Source: Nitrospira sp. ST-bin4 (lineage in GTDB: Bacteria; Nitrospirota; Nitrospiria; Nitrospirales; Nitrospiraceae). Taken from it: a stretch of DNA of 21,675 bases. Both the position numbers and the translations under genes were made by a program. The notes below the pieces were generated by a model, which saw only the letters and a program-made list of their open reading frames with translations, was not told the DNA's origin and did not search any database. The stretch lies in assembly GCA_002083565.1 (NCBI GenBank), contig MSXM01000034.1, positions 16,427-38,101 on the forward strand. Direction: 5' to 3'. The first letter of the stretch is position 1. Each line of letters opens with the position of its first letter. Positions 1 through 6,895 of this stretch are shown piece after piece.

Positions 1-84
1 ACACCTGTTTCCAAGAAAGCCCCTGCCTCAAAGAAAAAGCCTGCTCCGAAAAAAGTCTCCACCCCGAAGAAAAAGAAAAGGTAA
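1..84 (+). CDS. C-terminal tail of a truncated gene, Lys/Pro/Ala-rich
   Basis: An open frame runs in from the left edge and stops with TAA at 82-84, seven bases before the lpxD start. The 27 visible residues are almost only Lys, Pro, Ala, Ser and Thr, with repeated KKxPAxKK-like patterns ending in KKKKR. Such a tail is disordered and strongly basic, and no domain can be recognised from it. In many Gram-negative bacteria the gene before lpxD encodes the periplasmic chaperone Skp/OmpH or BamA, so a Skp-like protein with a basic tail is possible. That is only a guess from gene order. The purine-rich end of this gene (AAAAGG) probably supplies the ribosome-binding site of lpxD, so the two genes are likely cotranscribed. 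Confidence 0.6.
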   Translation, partial: TPVSKKAPASKKKPAPKKVSTPKKKKR

Positions 85-91
85 CGAACTG

Positions 92-1183
92 ATGTCCATC
101 CCACAGCTACCGAGTCCCCTGACCCTGGCGCAGATTCATCAGGTCGTCGGCGGCACGATTCATGGCACTGACCAAACACAGGTGTTCGAACTGGCCGGCC
201 TGGGGGAATCGACTCCCCGCTCCTTGTCGTTTGTTGCCAACGACAAAGCATTGAATGCCGCTGTAAATCTCCAGGCAGCTGCTTTGCTCGTCCATCGGCA
301 CCTGCCGGAACTTGCCATTCCGCAGATTGTAGTCGGCCACCCCTTGATGGCATTCGCCCAGGTAGCTCAGCGATTCTGTGTTCGTCCTGCCGTTCCTCGC
401 GGCATCGCTGAAAACATCACTCGCGGAACCGATGTCAAAATCGGAGCCGACCCTTCGATTTGGCCGTTTGTGACACTCGGCGACCGTGTGAGCATCGGAG
501 CGCGGGTTACCCTATACCCTGGTGTATTTGTGGGGTCAGACTCGAAAATCGGAGATGATTGTATCCTGTACCCGAATGTCGTCGTACGGGAAGGCTGCTC
601 ACTCGGCGCCCGAGTGATCGTCCATAGCGGAACCGTGATCGGCGCAGACGGGTTCGGATACGTCCCGCATCAAGGGCGCCACCACAAAATCCCGCAGCTT
701 GGCGGAGTCCTCATCGAAGACGATGTCGAATTGGGCGCCAATGTCACCGTTGATCGCGCCACGCTCGGATCTACACATATCAAGCAAGGCACCAAGGTCG
801 ACAATCTGGTTCAGATCGCTCATAACGTCACGGTGGGAGCACACTGCATTCTCGTTGCTCAAGTCGGTATCGCCGGCAGCACCACGATCGGCCATCATGT
901 CGTCATCGGCGGACAAGCGGGCCTTTCAGACCATATTCAGATTGGCGACCAAGTCATGATTGCCGCCAAATCGGGAGTGCATCGAAGCATTGAATCGAAC
1001 CAGATTGTCGGAGGATCCCCGGCATTACCGCGGGATCGGGCCTTGCGGGTTCAAGGGGTCATTCACCATCTGCCTGAGTTGCACAAGCTTGTGCAAGACC
1101 TCGAGCAGCGGATCGAGACCCTGGAGAAACAATCGAAGCCAAGGTCGCCACGCACTGGAACGACACGTCCTAGAAAGAAATAG
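92..1183 (+). CDS. lpxD: UDP-3-O-(3-hydroxyacyl)glucosamine N-acyltransferase LpxD
   Basis: LpxD transfers a 3-hydroxyacyl chain from acyl-ACP to the 2-amino group of UDP-3-O-acylglucosamine, the third step of lipid A synthesis in the cytoplasm. The 363-residue product has an N-terminal uridine-binding region (about 1-100) and then a long run of hexapeptide repeats (about 110-320) forming a left-handed beta helix. The signature around VDNLVQIAHNV is intact, and His244 in it matches the catalytic His of characterised LpxD proteins. The C-terminus (about 325-350) is a short helix that usually helps trimer packing, followed by an extra basic tail of about 15 residues ending in RPRKK. The start at 92 follows an AAAAGG stretch with suitable spacing. 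The usual partners fabZ and lpxA do not follow; the next gene is convergent and only 12 bases away. Confidence 0.96.
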   Translation: MSIPQLPSPLTLAQIHQVVGGTIHGTDQTQVFELAGLGESTPRSLSFVANDKALNAAVNLQAAALLVHRHLPELAIPQIVVGHPLMAFAQVAQRFCVRPAVPRGIAENITRGTDVKIGADPSIWPFVTLGDRVSIGARVTLYPGVFVGSDSKIGDDCILYPNVVVREGCSLGARVIVHSGTVIGADGFGYVPHQGRHHKIPQLGGVLIEDDVELGANVTVDRATLGSTHIKQGTKVDNLVQIAHNVTVGAHCILVAQVGIAGSTTIGHHVVIGGQAGLSDHIQIGDQVMIAAKSGVHRSIESNQIVGGSPALPRDRALRVQGVIHHLPELHKLVQDLEQRIETLEKQSKPRSPRTGTTRPRKK

Positions 1184-1195
1184 CCCCGCGTAACC

Positions 1196-1717
1196 CTACT
1201 TGATGACGCTCCGCCAAAAGAATAACTTCGCCCAATAGAACCCGGCCCACGGGATCATCACCGCAGGGACAGTATTCACCTGCCCATAAAGAGCTGCCAC
1301 CACGGCGCTTCCCAGAAGGGCCCCTATGCCCGCAAGATACGCGAGAGGAAGCAGGGGACGCCCAGGATGGTGGATTTCCGGAACCTGTACGTCTTTCTTG
1401 GTTAGTGCTCTCTGAGTGGTCGGCCCCCGCCGCATCCGTGCCGCCAGGGCATCGGGAAACTGTCTGAATAAATACAAGTGGTACTGAGTCTGCGCCGTGC
1501 CGATCAGCACGCCCAACGCCATCAAGCCGGAACTGTAGTAAAACGTATCCCAGGTATAGCTCTCCGATGCGATCAGCTGATATCCGAGCCCTATGACTCC
1601 AACGACCAGACAAAACATCCCCACTAAACCGGATGGCATTAAGATGTAGGTCTTCACATACTCGCGCGCCTGCTTCGCAACTTCTTCAGGGTGCTGAATC
1701 GTAACAAGTTTTGGCAC
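1196..1717 (-). CDS. Hypothetical four-helix membrane protein
   Basis: I do not recognise this 173-residue protein. It begins with a short amphipathic cytosolic-type stretch (1-24) and has four likely membrane segments near 25-49, 59-77, 122-143 and 149-167. The two halves are joined by a hydrophilic, Arg- and Pro-containing loop (about 85-120). No catalytic motif or metal-binding pattern is evident. The start is a GTG at 1717. It is supported by a strong Shine-Dalgarno sequence, AAGGAGGG at 1727-1734, nine bases upstream. The gene is convergent with lpxD and is separated from the minus-strand chemosensory genes by a 382-base gap, so it is probably transcribed alone. A small inner-membrane protein of unknown role is the most that can be said. 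Confidence 0.8.
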   Translation of the reverse strand: MPKLVTIQHPEEVAKQAREYVKTYILMPSGLVGMFCLVVGVIGLGYQLIASESYTWDTFYYSSGLMALGVLIGTAQTQYHLYLFRQFPDALAARMRRGPTTQRALTKKDVQVPEIHHPGRPLLPLAYLAGIGALLGSAVVAALYGQVNTVPAVMIPWAGFYWAKLFFWRSVIK

Positions 1718-2099
1718 CGACGCCTACCCTCCTTACAAACCGACAAGCTAATCCGACACGGCATTAACACGATCTGAGCATTAACTGCAAGGCACTCCAC
1801 CAGAAGCAGTAGGTAATTTGAGTAATTTCTTCTGACTATTTATTTATTTTTCCTTCGCCTATCCACAAAGTCTGTGTGTGATATGTGGATATCCATGTGG
1901 ATGGACCACGCCTGTCCTGTCGCCATGCAACATCGAGCACGATGCCATTTTATTGGGCACAAAGTTCTGATACTTCTTCGGAAGTTATGACGAGATGTGT
2001 GTGCAGCACTATGGACTACAACCCATGGTGCTACGCGGCCACATCACTAAAATGGGTAGAACAAGCGATGGCGAAAGGCCACCGTGTCATCGGCTCAAT
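1718..2099. other. Gene-free interval with inverted repeats
   Basis: No convincing protein-coding gene lies here. Short plus-strand frames exist but show no recognisable protein and run into the 3' end of the HD-GYP gene in antisense. The left part (1727-1860) carries the leader and ribosome-binding site of the membrane-protein gene and is AT-rich around 1815-1855. The middle (1860-1895) has TATCCAC repeated in inverted orientation as GTGGATA and a perfect 10-base palindrome, TGGATATCCA at 1886-1895. The right part (1920-2074) is the candidate structured RNA described separately. No terminator with a T-run was found for the minus-strand operon that ends at 2100. Confidence 0.6.
1920..2074 (+). 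ncRNA. Candidate structured RNA (nested helices)
   Basis: Nested complementary segments occur in one block: TCGCCAT (1920-1926) with ATGGCGA (2068-2074); hairpin CATCG-AGCA-CGATG (1931-1944); CCATTTTA (1945-1952) with TAAAATGG (2048-2055); hairpin ACTTC-TTCG-GAAGT (1972-1985); GATGTG (1994-1999) with CACATC (2040-2045); and AGCACTATGG (2005-2014) with CCATGGTGCT (2023-2032). Two details favour the plus strand. The second hairpin has a C(UUCG)G tetraloop in that sense, and the one imperfect pair in the last helix is U-G on the plus strand but C-A on the minus strand. The outermost 7-bp pairing could be chance. A weak promoter-like pair (TTGAGT at 1818, TATTTA at 1841, 17-base spacer) lies upstream. 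No known RNA family is recognised; a mobile-element end or a bidirectional terminator without a U-run are alternatives. Confidence 0.35.
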
Positions 2100-4175
2100 T
2101 CACACAGGAAGGATTTTTTCGATGGATGTCCGTTCAAGACGACCGAGAGTAACCCACTGCTCGGCCATAGGAATCAAAGTCTGAACCCGCTCTTCCATGG
2201 CCTGTAATCGTTGCGGTAACGCGTCGACCTTTCGATAGGCCGTGCTTGCGAGAAAGAACCGCAATCCTTGGAGAAACATTGTAATCGTGACCGCATCGAC
2301 CGTCTTGGCGGATTGATGCAACGCATCCACATGAACGAGGATCGGGTCTAACTGGGAGACGGTGACAAAATCCAGATTGCCATGTTCCCGCAGCTGAACT
2401 ATATGTTCTGTCATGGCAGGCACTCGCTCGTGCAGCTCACGGAGAAACTCTTCGTCCAATCGATCGAGATCATGAAGAATGCGTTCGATGACCTCAACTG
2501 TAATGTTGTCATGCCGTTCTCCGACTTCCTGCTGGGCACGACTGATTACTGTTTCCAATACATCCCTTGCCGGCTGAACCGAGCGGGCGCGGGCACGTTG
2601 AAGTTCTTGCAATGCTTCGATTAACGGCCTCGACGAGGCAACGCACTCCGGCCTGTGCAAGGAAGCCGGAGGATCGCGCATCGTAGACTCCGAATACAGC
2701 TCCGACGCTCCCCGATCCGGCTCTTCTTGATGTGAGGTTCCATCCGGCGTTCCCGCATCGCCCCTCTCTCCTGACAGACGATGTACTGCATCTGCGATTC
2801 GATCCAGCCCTGCGTGCAAGGGACGCAATGTCGCCGCAGTCCATTGTGTTTCCGGTTTTGCAACATCTCGCAAGATGGGCAATAGATTTGATGCCATTGC
2901 CTCAATCTCTGAGAGCTGCACTGTGGACGCTGACCCAGCCAGATTCGTGATCCCATTCAAAATCAAACCATACAGCTTGGACCGCATTGCTCCATCAGCA
3001 CCGGCTCCAAGTTTTTGGAGCGCCGTCTGAATTTGGGCCAGCCATTCCCTGGCTTCGAGGGCAAAGAGGCCGACAACCTCGTTTTGAAATGTGCGAGCAG
3101 CACGCCCCTGAAACACACTCCGCCTTTGTCCATCGCCATTTTGATCGGATGGTGCCGGCGCTGTATCTTGTGACTCGGCTATCCGGATTTCGACGACTCC
3201 TTGAATCGCCGTTGCAATAGCATCCAAGCTTTCAAGTAGCGACGTAAACTGCTCAGATACGGCGCCAGGCTCATCCACCTTTCGTGACACATCGGAAACA
3301 TCTACCCGGCCTGAATTCAGCGTATCCACGGTTGTGACAATAGAAATCAGCGGCGTCATGCTCAAATCCAGCTGGCACATACCAGAGTTTTGGCCTGTAG
3401 CGGATTGCCGCACGTGTACCAGTGGACGCAGTGGATATCGACTGTTGATTTTGTCCACCGTGGCAATCTCTCCCGTCGACAATCGTACGGTCGTTCCCAA
3501 TGGATAGACCGAAACCTGCTCGATTAAGGCCTTCAGAAGCTCACGCGGAAACGCCGTTCGCTCAGTCACCAACAGTTCCTTGACCGCTTCATGGGGAAGC
3601 AATCGACGGCGATAGGGTCGCTCGCTGACCAAGGCATCGAAGATGTCGACCAATCCGATTATTTGTGCCATTTCACTGACTTGACGCCCTTTCAGCCCAT
3701 ATGGATATCCTCGCCCATTAAACCGCTCATGGGCTTCGCGAATGAGTTGCGCAAGCCACTGATATGCGGGTCCCATTCGATGCACGAGCTGATACCCCAA
3801 TTCAGGGTGTTGCTCGATCAACTTCCGTTCTTCCTGCGTCAGTCGTCCGGTTTTCGTAACCAGTGACTGTGGGACTGCAAACAACCCAATATCATGGACC
3901 AATCCAAAGAATGCCAGCCGATCCAGTTCTGTGCCGTAATAGCCCAGCCCGATTCCGACTTTGCTTCCAAAGATCGCGGCATTGAGCAGATTCGTGATCA
4001 GGGGTGATCCTGCCGGCCTGGAGAGTGCGTGCACAACGAGTTCATCGCTTTGTTTCAACGACGAGACCAAGTCGGATCCCAGCGCCTCGATCTGCTCCAT
4101 ATGAAACGGGCGCTGGCTCTGAATAGCCACAGCCGTCTCAGTCAACTTTTGTTCCGCTTCACGATACCAATTCAT
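2100..4175 (-). CDS. HD-GYP-like domain fused to a degenerate Hpt region and a shared C-terminal module
   Basis: HD-GYP domains are cyclic di-GMP phosphodiesterases with metal sites. Here the domain covers about residues 45-225 of 691. HD (His94-Asp95), the His of EHPELG (His123), His149, the GYP core (NGRGYP) and Asp177 are present. By eye, however, the usual first His is Asn62, the Lys of HDIGK is Leu98, and the first His of the HH pair is Ala148, so catalysis is doubtful. Residues about 365-691 align with the whole neighbouring Hpt protein, but its phospho-acceptor His is Gly403 here. The C-terminal module ends in WVTLGRLERTSIEKILP. I chose the ATG at 4175; a TTG at 4205 would add ten residues, and neither has a strong ribosome-binding site. 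The gene is last in the chemosensory cluster, 73 bases after the Hpt gene. Confidence 0.85.
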   Translation of the reverse strand: MNWYREAEQKLTETAVAIQSQRPFHMEQIEALGSDLVSSLKQSDELVVHALSRPAGSPLITNLLNAAIFGSKVGIGLGYYGTELDRLAFFGLVHDIGLFAVPQSLVTKTGRLTQEERKLIEQHPELGYQLVHRMGPAYQWLAQLIREAHERFNGRGYPYGLKGRQVSEMAQIIGLVDIFDALVSERPYRRRLLPHEAVKELLVTERTAFPRELLKALIEQVSVYPLGTTVRLSTGEIATVDKINSRYPLRPLVHVRQSATGQNSGMCQLDLSMTPLISIVTTVDTLNSGRVDVSDVSRKVDEPGAVSEQFTSLLESLDAIATAIQGVVEIRIAESQDTAPAPSDQNGDGQRRSVFQGRAARTFQNEVVGLFALEAREWLAQIQTALQKLGAGADGAMRSKLYGLILNGITNLAGSASTVQLSEIEAMASNLLPILRDVAKPETQWTAATLRPLHAGLDRIADAVHRLSGERGDAGTPDGTSHQEEPDRGASELYSESTMRDPPASLHRPECVASSRPLIEALQELQRARARSVQPARDVLETVISRAQQEVGERHDNITVEVIERILHDLDRLDEEFLRELHERVPAMTEHIVQLREHGNLDFVTVSQLDPILVHVDALHQSAKTVDAVTITMFLQGLRFFLASTAYRKVDALPQRLQAMEERVQTLIPMAEQWVTLGRLERTSIEKILPV

Positions 4176-4248
4176 AGAGAATGCCACCGCCTCAATCACG
4201 CACAATCGGTACAGTACCAGGAATACAAAATCTGTTCTCTCACGGAAT

Positions 4249-5187
4249 TCAAGCAGGCAAGATGCCGCTGATGGCCGAGCGCTCCATCCGGCCAGCTTCG
4301 ACCCAATTCTGAAGTGCCTTTACATTGTCAATCAAGCGAGATTCTACTGCCGTATACTTGTCGACCGCCACGACCACCCGTCCTTGCATAACCAGCGTCA
4401 GAAAGCTGTGCAGGCCCGTACAAAACGCCAGCATTTGCGCCGCGTTGACCTGCTGCGCAGCGGACGAGAGTTGAGCAACCTGCTCGACGATCGGTTGCAT
4501 CTGTTCTGATGGCTGCCCGCCCCCTCCTGCTTCGCTTTTAAGCCGATTGATCTCCGCCGCGACGGCCGGAAGCTGTTTCTGCACAGACTCAAGAAATGCC
4601 TCTTCTCCATCAGACCACCGTGCAAGAAACTCTTTAAGAGACGTGATGTTGCACCGCTCGCCCCCATTCTTTTTCATCCCTTCTACCTGCGCAATCACCG
4701 CCGCAAGAAGATTACGGGGATAATTGCCCAACCGAGCCTGTTGATCTCTAAATCTATGTAGGATGCTCAGCAATTCACCCGAGGCGATAGTAACCGGGAG
4801 CTTTTCGGCATGACCGGAAACGGCTTCAGCTTCACACGCCACACGAGCCGCCCGAGTGAGCGCGCTGTAAATATGGCCTAACTGCTTACAGAGTCCGACA
4901 AAATCATTGGTCGAAATTCTGCCGTTTGGATTTTCGACGGCTGCAACAAAGGGCAAGGCAGAACAACTTGCCCGCTCAATCTCACTCAGACCAATGGCAG
5001 CCGCCGCCTCGCCCATATTGGCAATGCCGGATTTGATCGTGTGGGCAAGTGTCACATGGCGATCAGGATGAGGCCCCTGCTGCAGTTCGTCCAGGGCCAC
5101 ATGAATTTGCTGAAGCCATTCATGAGCCTCTTGAACAAAGGCCGGGATCACCGCCTTGGGAGACTCATCTGCGAGTTCGGCAGACAT
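4249..5187 (-). CDS. Hpt-domain phosphotransfer protein with an unrecognised C-terminal module
   Basis: This 312-residue soluble protein has an Hpt-like helical domain in its first 120 residues. The motif LAHTIKSGIANMG contains His49 with the Lys at +3, the pattern of a phosphorylatable Hpt domain, and LSEIE follows at 67-71. Such a protein would pass phosphate between the hybrid CheA and a receiver. Residues about 128-312 form a predicted all-helical module that I cannot assign. It recurs in the next gene and ends in WVEAGRMERSAISGILP. A Gly-rich linker lies near 220-225. The ATG at 5187 has AAAGGA nine bases upstream. The gene sits 63 bases after the receiver/coiled-coil gene and 73 bases before the HD-GYP fusion, so the three are probably one transcript. 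Confidence 0.82.
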   Translation of the reverse strand: MSAELADESPKAVIPAFVQEAHEWLQQIHVALDELQQGPHPDRHVTLAHTIKSGIANMGEAAAAIGLSEIERASCSALPFVAAVENPNGRISTNDFVGLCKQLGHIYSALTRAARVACEAEAVSGHAEKLPVTIASGELLSILHRFRDQQARLGNYPRNLLAAVIAQVEGMKKNGGERCNITSLKEFLARWSDGEEAFLESVQKQLPAVAAEINRLKSEAGGGGQPSEQMQPIVEQVAQLSSAAQQVNAAQMLAFCTGLHSFLTLVMQGRVVVAVDKYTAVESRLIDNVKALQNWVEAGRMERSAISGILPA

Positions 5188-5250
5188 TATTCTCAGTCCT
5201 TTAGGATAGCGTGGGCCACCGAGCGGATCCGGTGAGTCGCGGGAGACCTA

Positions 5251-6528
5251 TCATATGCCTTTTCCAAATTGCGAAGCCAATCCGGCAATTTCTCCGAGCT
5301 TGCGCACCATCTCTTCTAACCGCTTCGTGGCACTCACAGCCACCTGTTCAGTTTCCGATACTCGATTGACTAGTACGGCATTCCGCTCCCGTTCCGCTTC
5401 CAAGAGCGCTTCGAGTTCTCCAAGCCGTCTGGTTACATGTCCGGCGCTCTCAGCTATTTCGGTCAGCTCTTTCACTCTTGCCTTCACCACAACCAACGAT
5501 GCTTCTGCGGCTCGGGCCTTCTCCTCAAACCCGGCCGCACGTTGCATCTCATGCGCCAGCATGGTCTCTGCATTCTTACCATGGGCGGCAGCGACTTCCA
5601 GCTCGGTCAATTCCTGGACAAGCTGTGCCGCCGCCGCACGTTCGGTGCTCAATTCCACTTCCAATTGCTCTGTTCGGTTAGCCGCTGCTTGCAAAACAGC
5701 CACCTCGTGACGAGCCTTTACCGACGACTCCTGCTCCGCTCGCAGAGCGGCTTCGAGTTGAGACACACGCGAGGCCTGAATTTCGCTCGCCGCCATCTTC
5801 ATTTCAAGCTCAGTCACTAAACGACGTTGGGCTTCCAGCAGCGCCTCCGACTCTTTGGCTCGAGCAACCGCTGCATCGAGATCGGCAACGCGCTTCGTCA
5901 AGCTTTCAACCCTGGCCCGTTCATTCCGAAGTTGCTCTTCCGCCTCTCTAAGCCTGTTTGCAGCTTGCGGATCGGCGAGCCCGGGTGTTCCGGGTACATT
6001 GATCGCTTGAGCCTGTATCGGCTTATACCCTGCGATTGGCGCTAAGACTGGCGCTGGGGTCGATGCTGGTGCCGGCCTGAGACCGATTATAGGCGTCGAC
6101 AGGGGCGGTTGAATCGGAGCCGCGGCCGGCTTGAAATCCGGCGGCGGCGCCGCTGAAGTCTGCCGTTTGGCAAGCAACTCCATCACCTTATCCTTCAATG
6201 AGGTACCCTGGAACGGCTTCTTCAGTACTCCATCGGCTCTGCAAGACTCAGCCTGCTTCGTAACCTCGTCATTCACGATGCCGGAAATAAGAAGCACTGG
6301 AATCGTTGCAATCGACGCATTGCCTCGAACAAATGCACATACCTCATACCCGCTCTTATCAGGCATGATCACGTCGGACACAACCATATCCAGCCGGTCT
6401 TTAGCCAAACACGCAATGGCTTCCTCGCCGTTTGCGGCAAGAGTCACAGACATCCCGGCTTCCGTCAAGAGCCGTTCTGCAACTTTCCGGACTGCAATAC
6501 TGTCGTCTGCTACCAACACCTTAGGCAT
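5251..6528 (-). CDS. Response regulator: receiver domain, Pro/Ala linker, long coiled coil
   Basis: Residues 1-120 are a complete receiver domain: acidic pair Asp8-Asp9, phospho-acceptor Asp52 in VVSDVIMPDKSG, Ser82 at the switch position and Lys104 in KKPF. A Pro/Ala-rich linker (about 125-185) leads to a continuous coiled coil rich in Ala, Glu, Leu and Arg (about 190-410), with recurring units such as QLEAALRAE and QLEVELSTE. No DNA-binding or enzymatic output domain is present. The layout recalls FrzS-type proteins, which link chemosensory signalling to cell-pole or motility machinery, but similarity in layout does not prove function. The ATG at 6528 is preceded by GAAGGG. It follows cheA after a 367-base gap, so it may have its own promoter, and it is followed by the Hpt gene 63 bases on. 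Confidence 0.9.
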   Translation of the reverse strand: MPKVLVADDSIAVRKVAERLLTEAGMSVTLAANGEEAIACLAKDRLDMVVSDVIMPDKSGYEVCAFVRGNASIATIPVLLISGIVNDEVTKQAESCRADGVLKKPFQGTSLKDKVMELLAKRQTSAAPPPDFKPAAAPIQPPLSTPIIGLRPAPASTPAPVLAPIAGYKPIQAQAINVPGTPGLADPQAANRLREAEEQLRNERARVESLTKRVADLDAAVARAKESEALLEAQRRLVTELEMKMAASEIQASRVSQLEAALRAEQESSVKARHEVAVLQAAANRTEQLEVELSTERAAAAQLVQELTELEVAAAHGKNAETMLAHEMQRAAGFEEKARAAEASLVVVKARVKELTEIAESAGHVTRRLGELEALLEAERERNAVLVNRVSETEQVAVSATKRLEEMVRKLGEIAGLASQFGKGI

Positions 6529-6895
6529 ATCTACACCCTTCTATCTTTCCTCGCGTGCCGTGCATCTGCTTACCGCCGTAGTCCGCTCTACTGACGAAGC
6601 ACAGAGAACAATTTGCCCTTCCGCCTTTAATCCCAACTCAAAACTGTCCGCGATGACGCCCCGTCTCCGCGCTTTGCCCACCCCAATACCATTCCCATCC
6701 CAGGACTTGGACGTGCGGCGAAAGAGGCAGCACTCCGGCAGCTATTTATTTCAGAACCGAATTCACGCGGGCAACATAAACACATCCACACCATTTGCTT
6801 TCAAAGAGCATCTATTCTCGCGTCTCTAACCGCCGTATCCCCCATATTCTGCAATGACCCTAGTTTCGTCAATTGATACAAGTATTTTCCCCAGG
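6529..6895. other. 367-base gap between cheA and the receiver/coiled-coil gene
   Basis: No gene is supported here. On the minus strand the interval acts as a long leader for the downstream receiver gene. It contains a promoter-like pair just after the cheA stop (6844-6872). It also has a G-rich minus-strand segment (6677-6701) with four runs of three or four G and loops of 2, 9 and 1 bases, a loose G-quadruplex pattern. The AAGGG ribosome-binding site of the receiver gene lies at its end. No T-rich terminator hairpin follows cheA, so readthrough from cheA is possible. Confidence 0.6.
6844..6872 (-). promoter_or_regulatory. Possible sigma70-type promoter for the receiver-Hpt-HD-GYP genes
   Basis: On the minus strand TTGACG (6872-6867, five of six matches to the -35 consensus) is followed after 17 bases by GAATAT (6849-6844, three of six matches to the -10 consensus). 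Transcription would begin near 6837, leaving a leader of about 300 bases before the ATG at 6528. The -10 match is weak and this is a tentative call. Confidence 0.25.

Noticed and set aside
2005..2032. Strong hairpin as terminator of the chemosensory operon
   Set aside because: On the minus strand the stem has a C-A mismatch and no T-run follows; the plus-strand reading pairs better.
1885..2184. Plus-strand 99-codon frame in the gene-free interval
   Set aside because: There is no domain, no ribosome-binding site, and its end is antisense to the HD-GYP gene; the inverted repeats explain the region better.
6131..6829. Plus-strand open frame opposite the receiver domain and running into the gap
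   Set aside because: More than half is antisense to the receiver domain, and the part inside the gap has no recognisable protein or ribosome-binding site.
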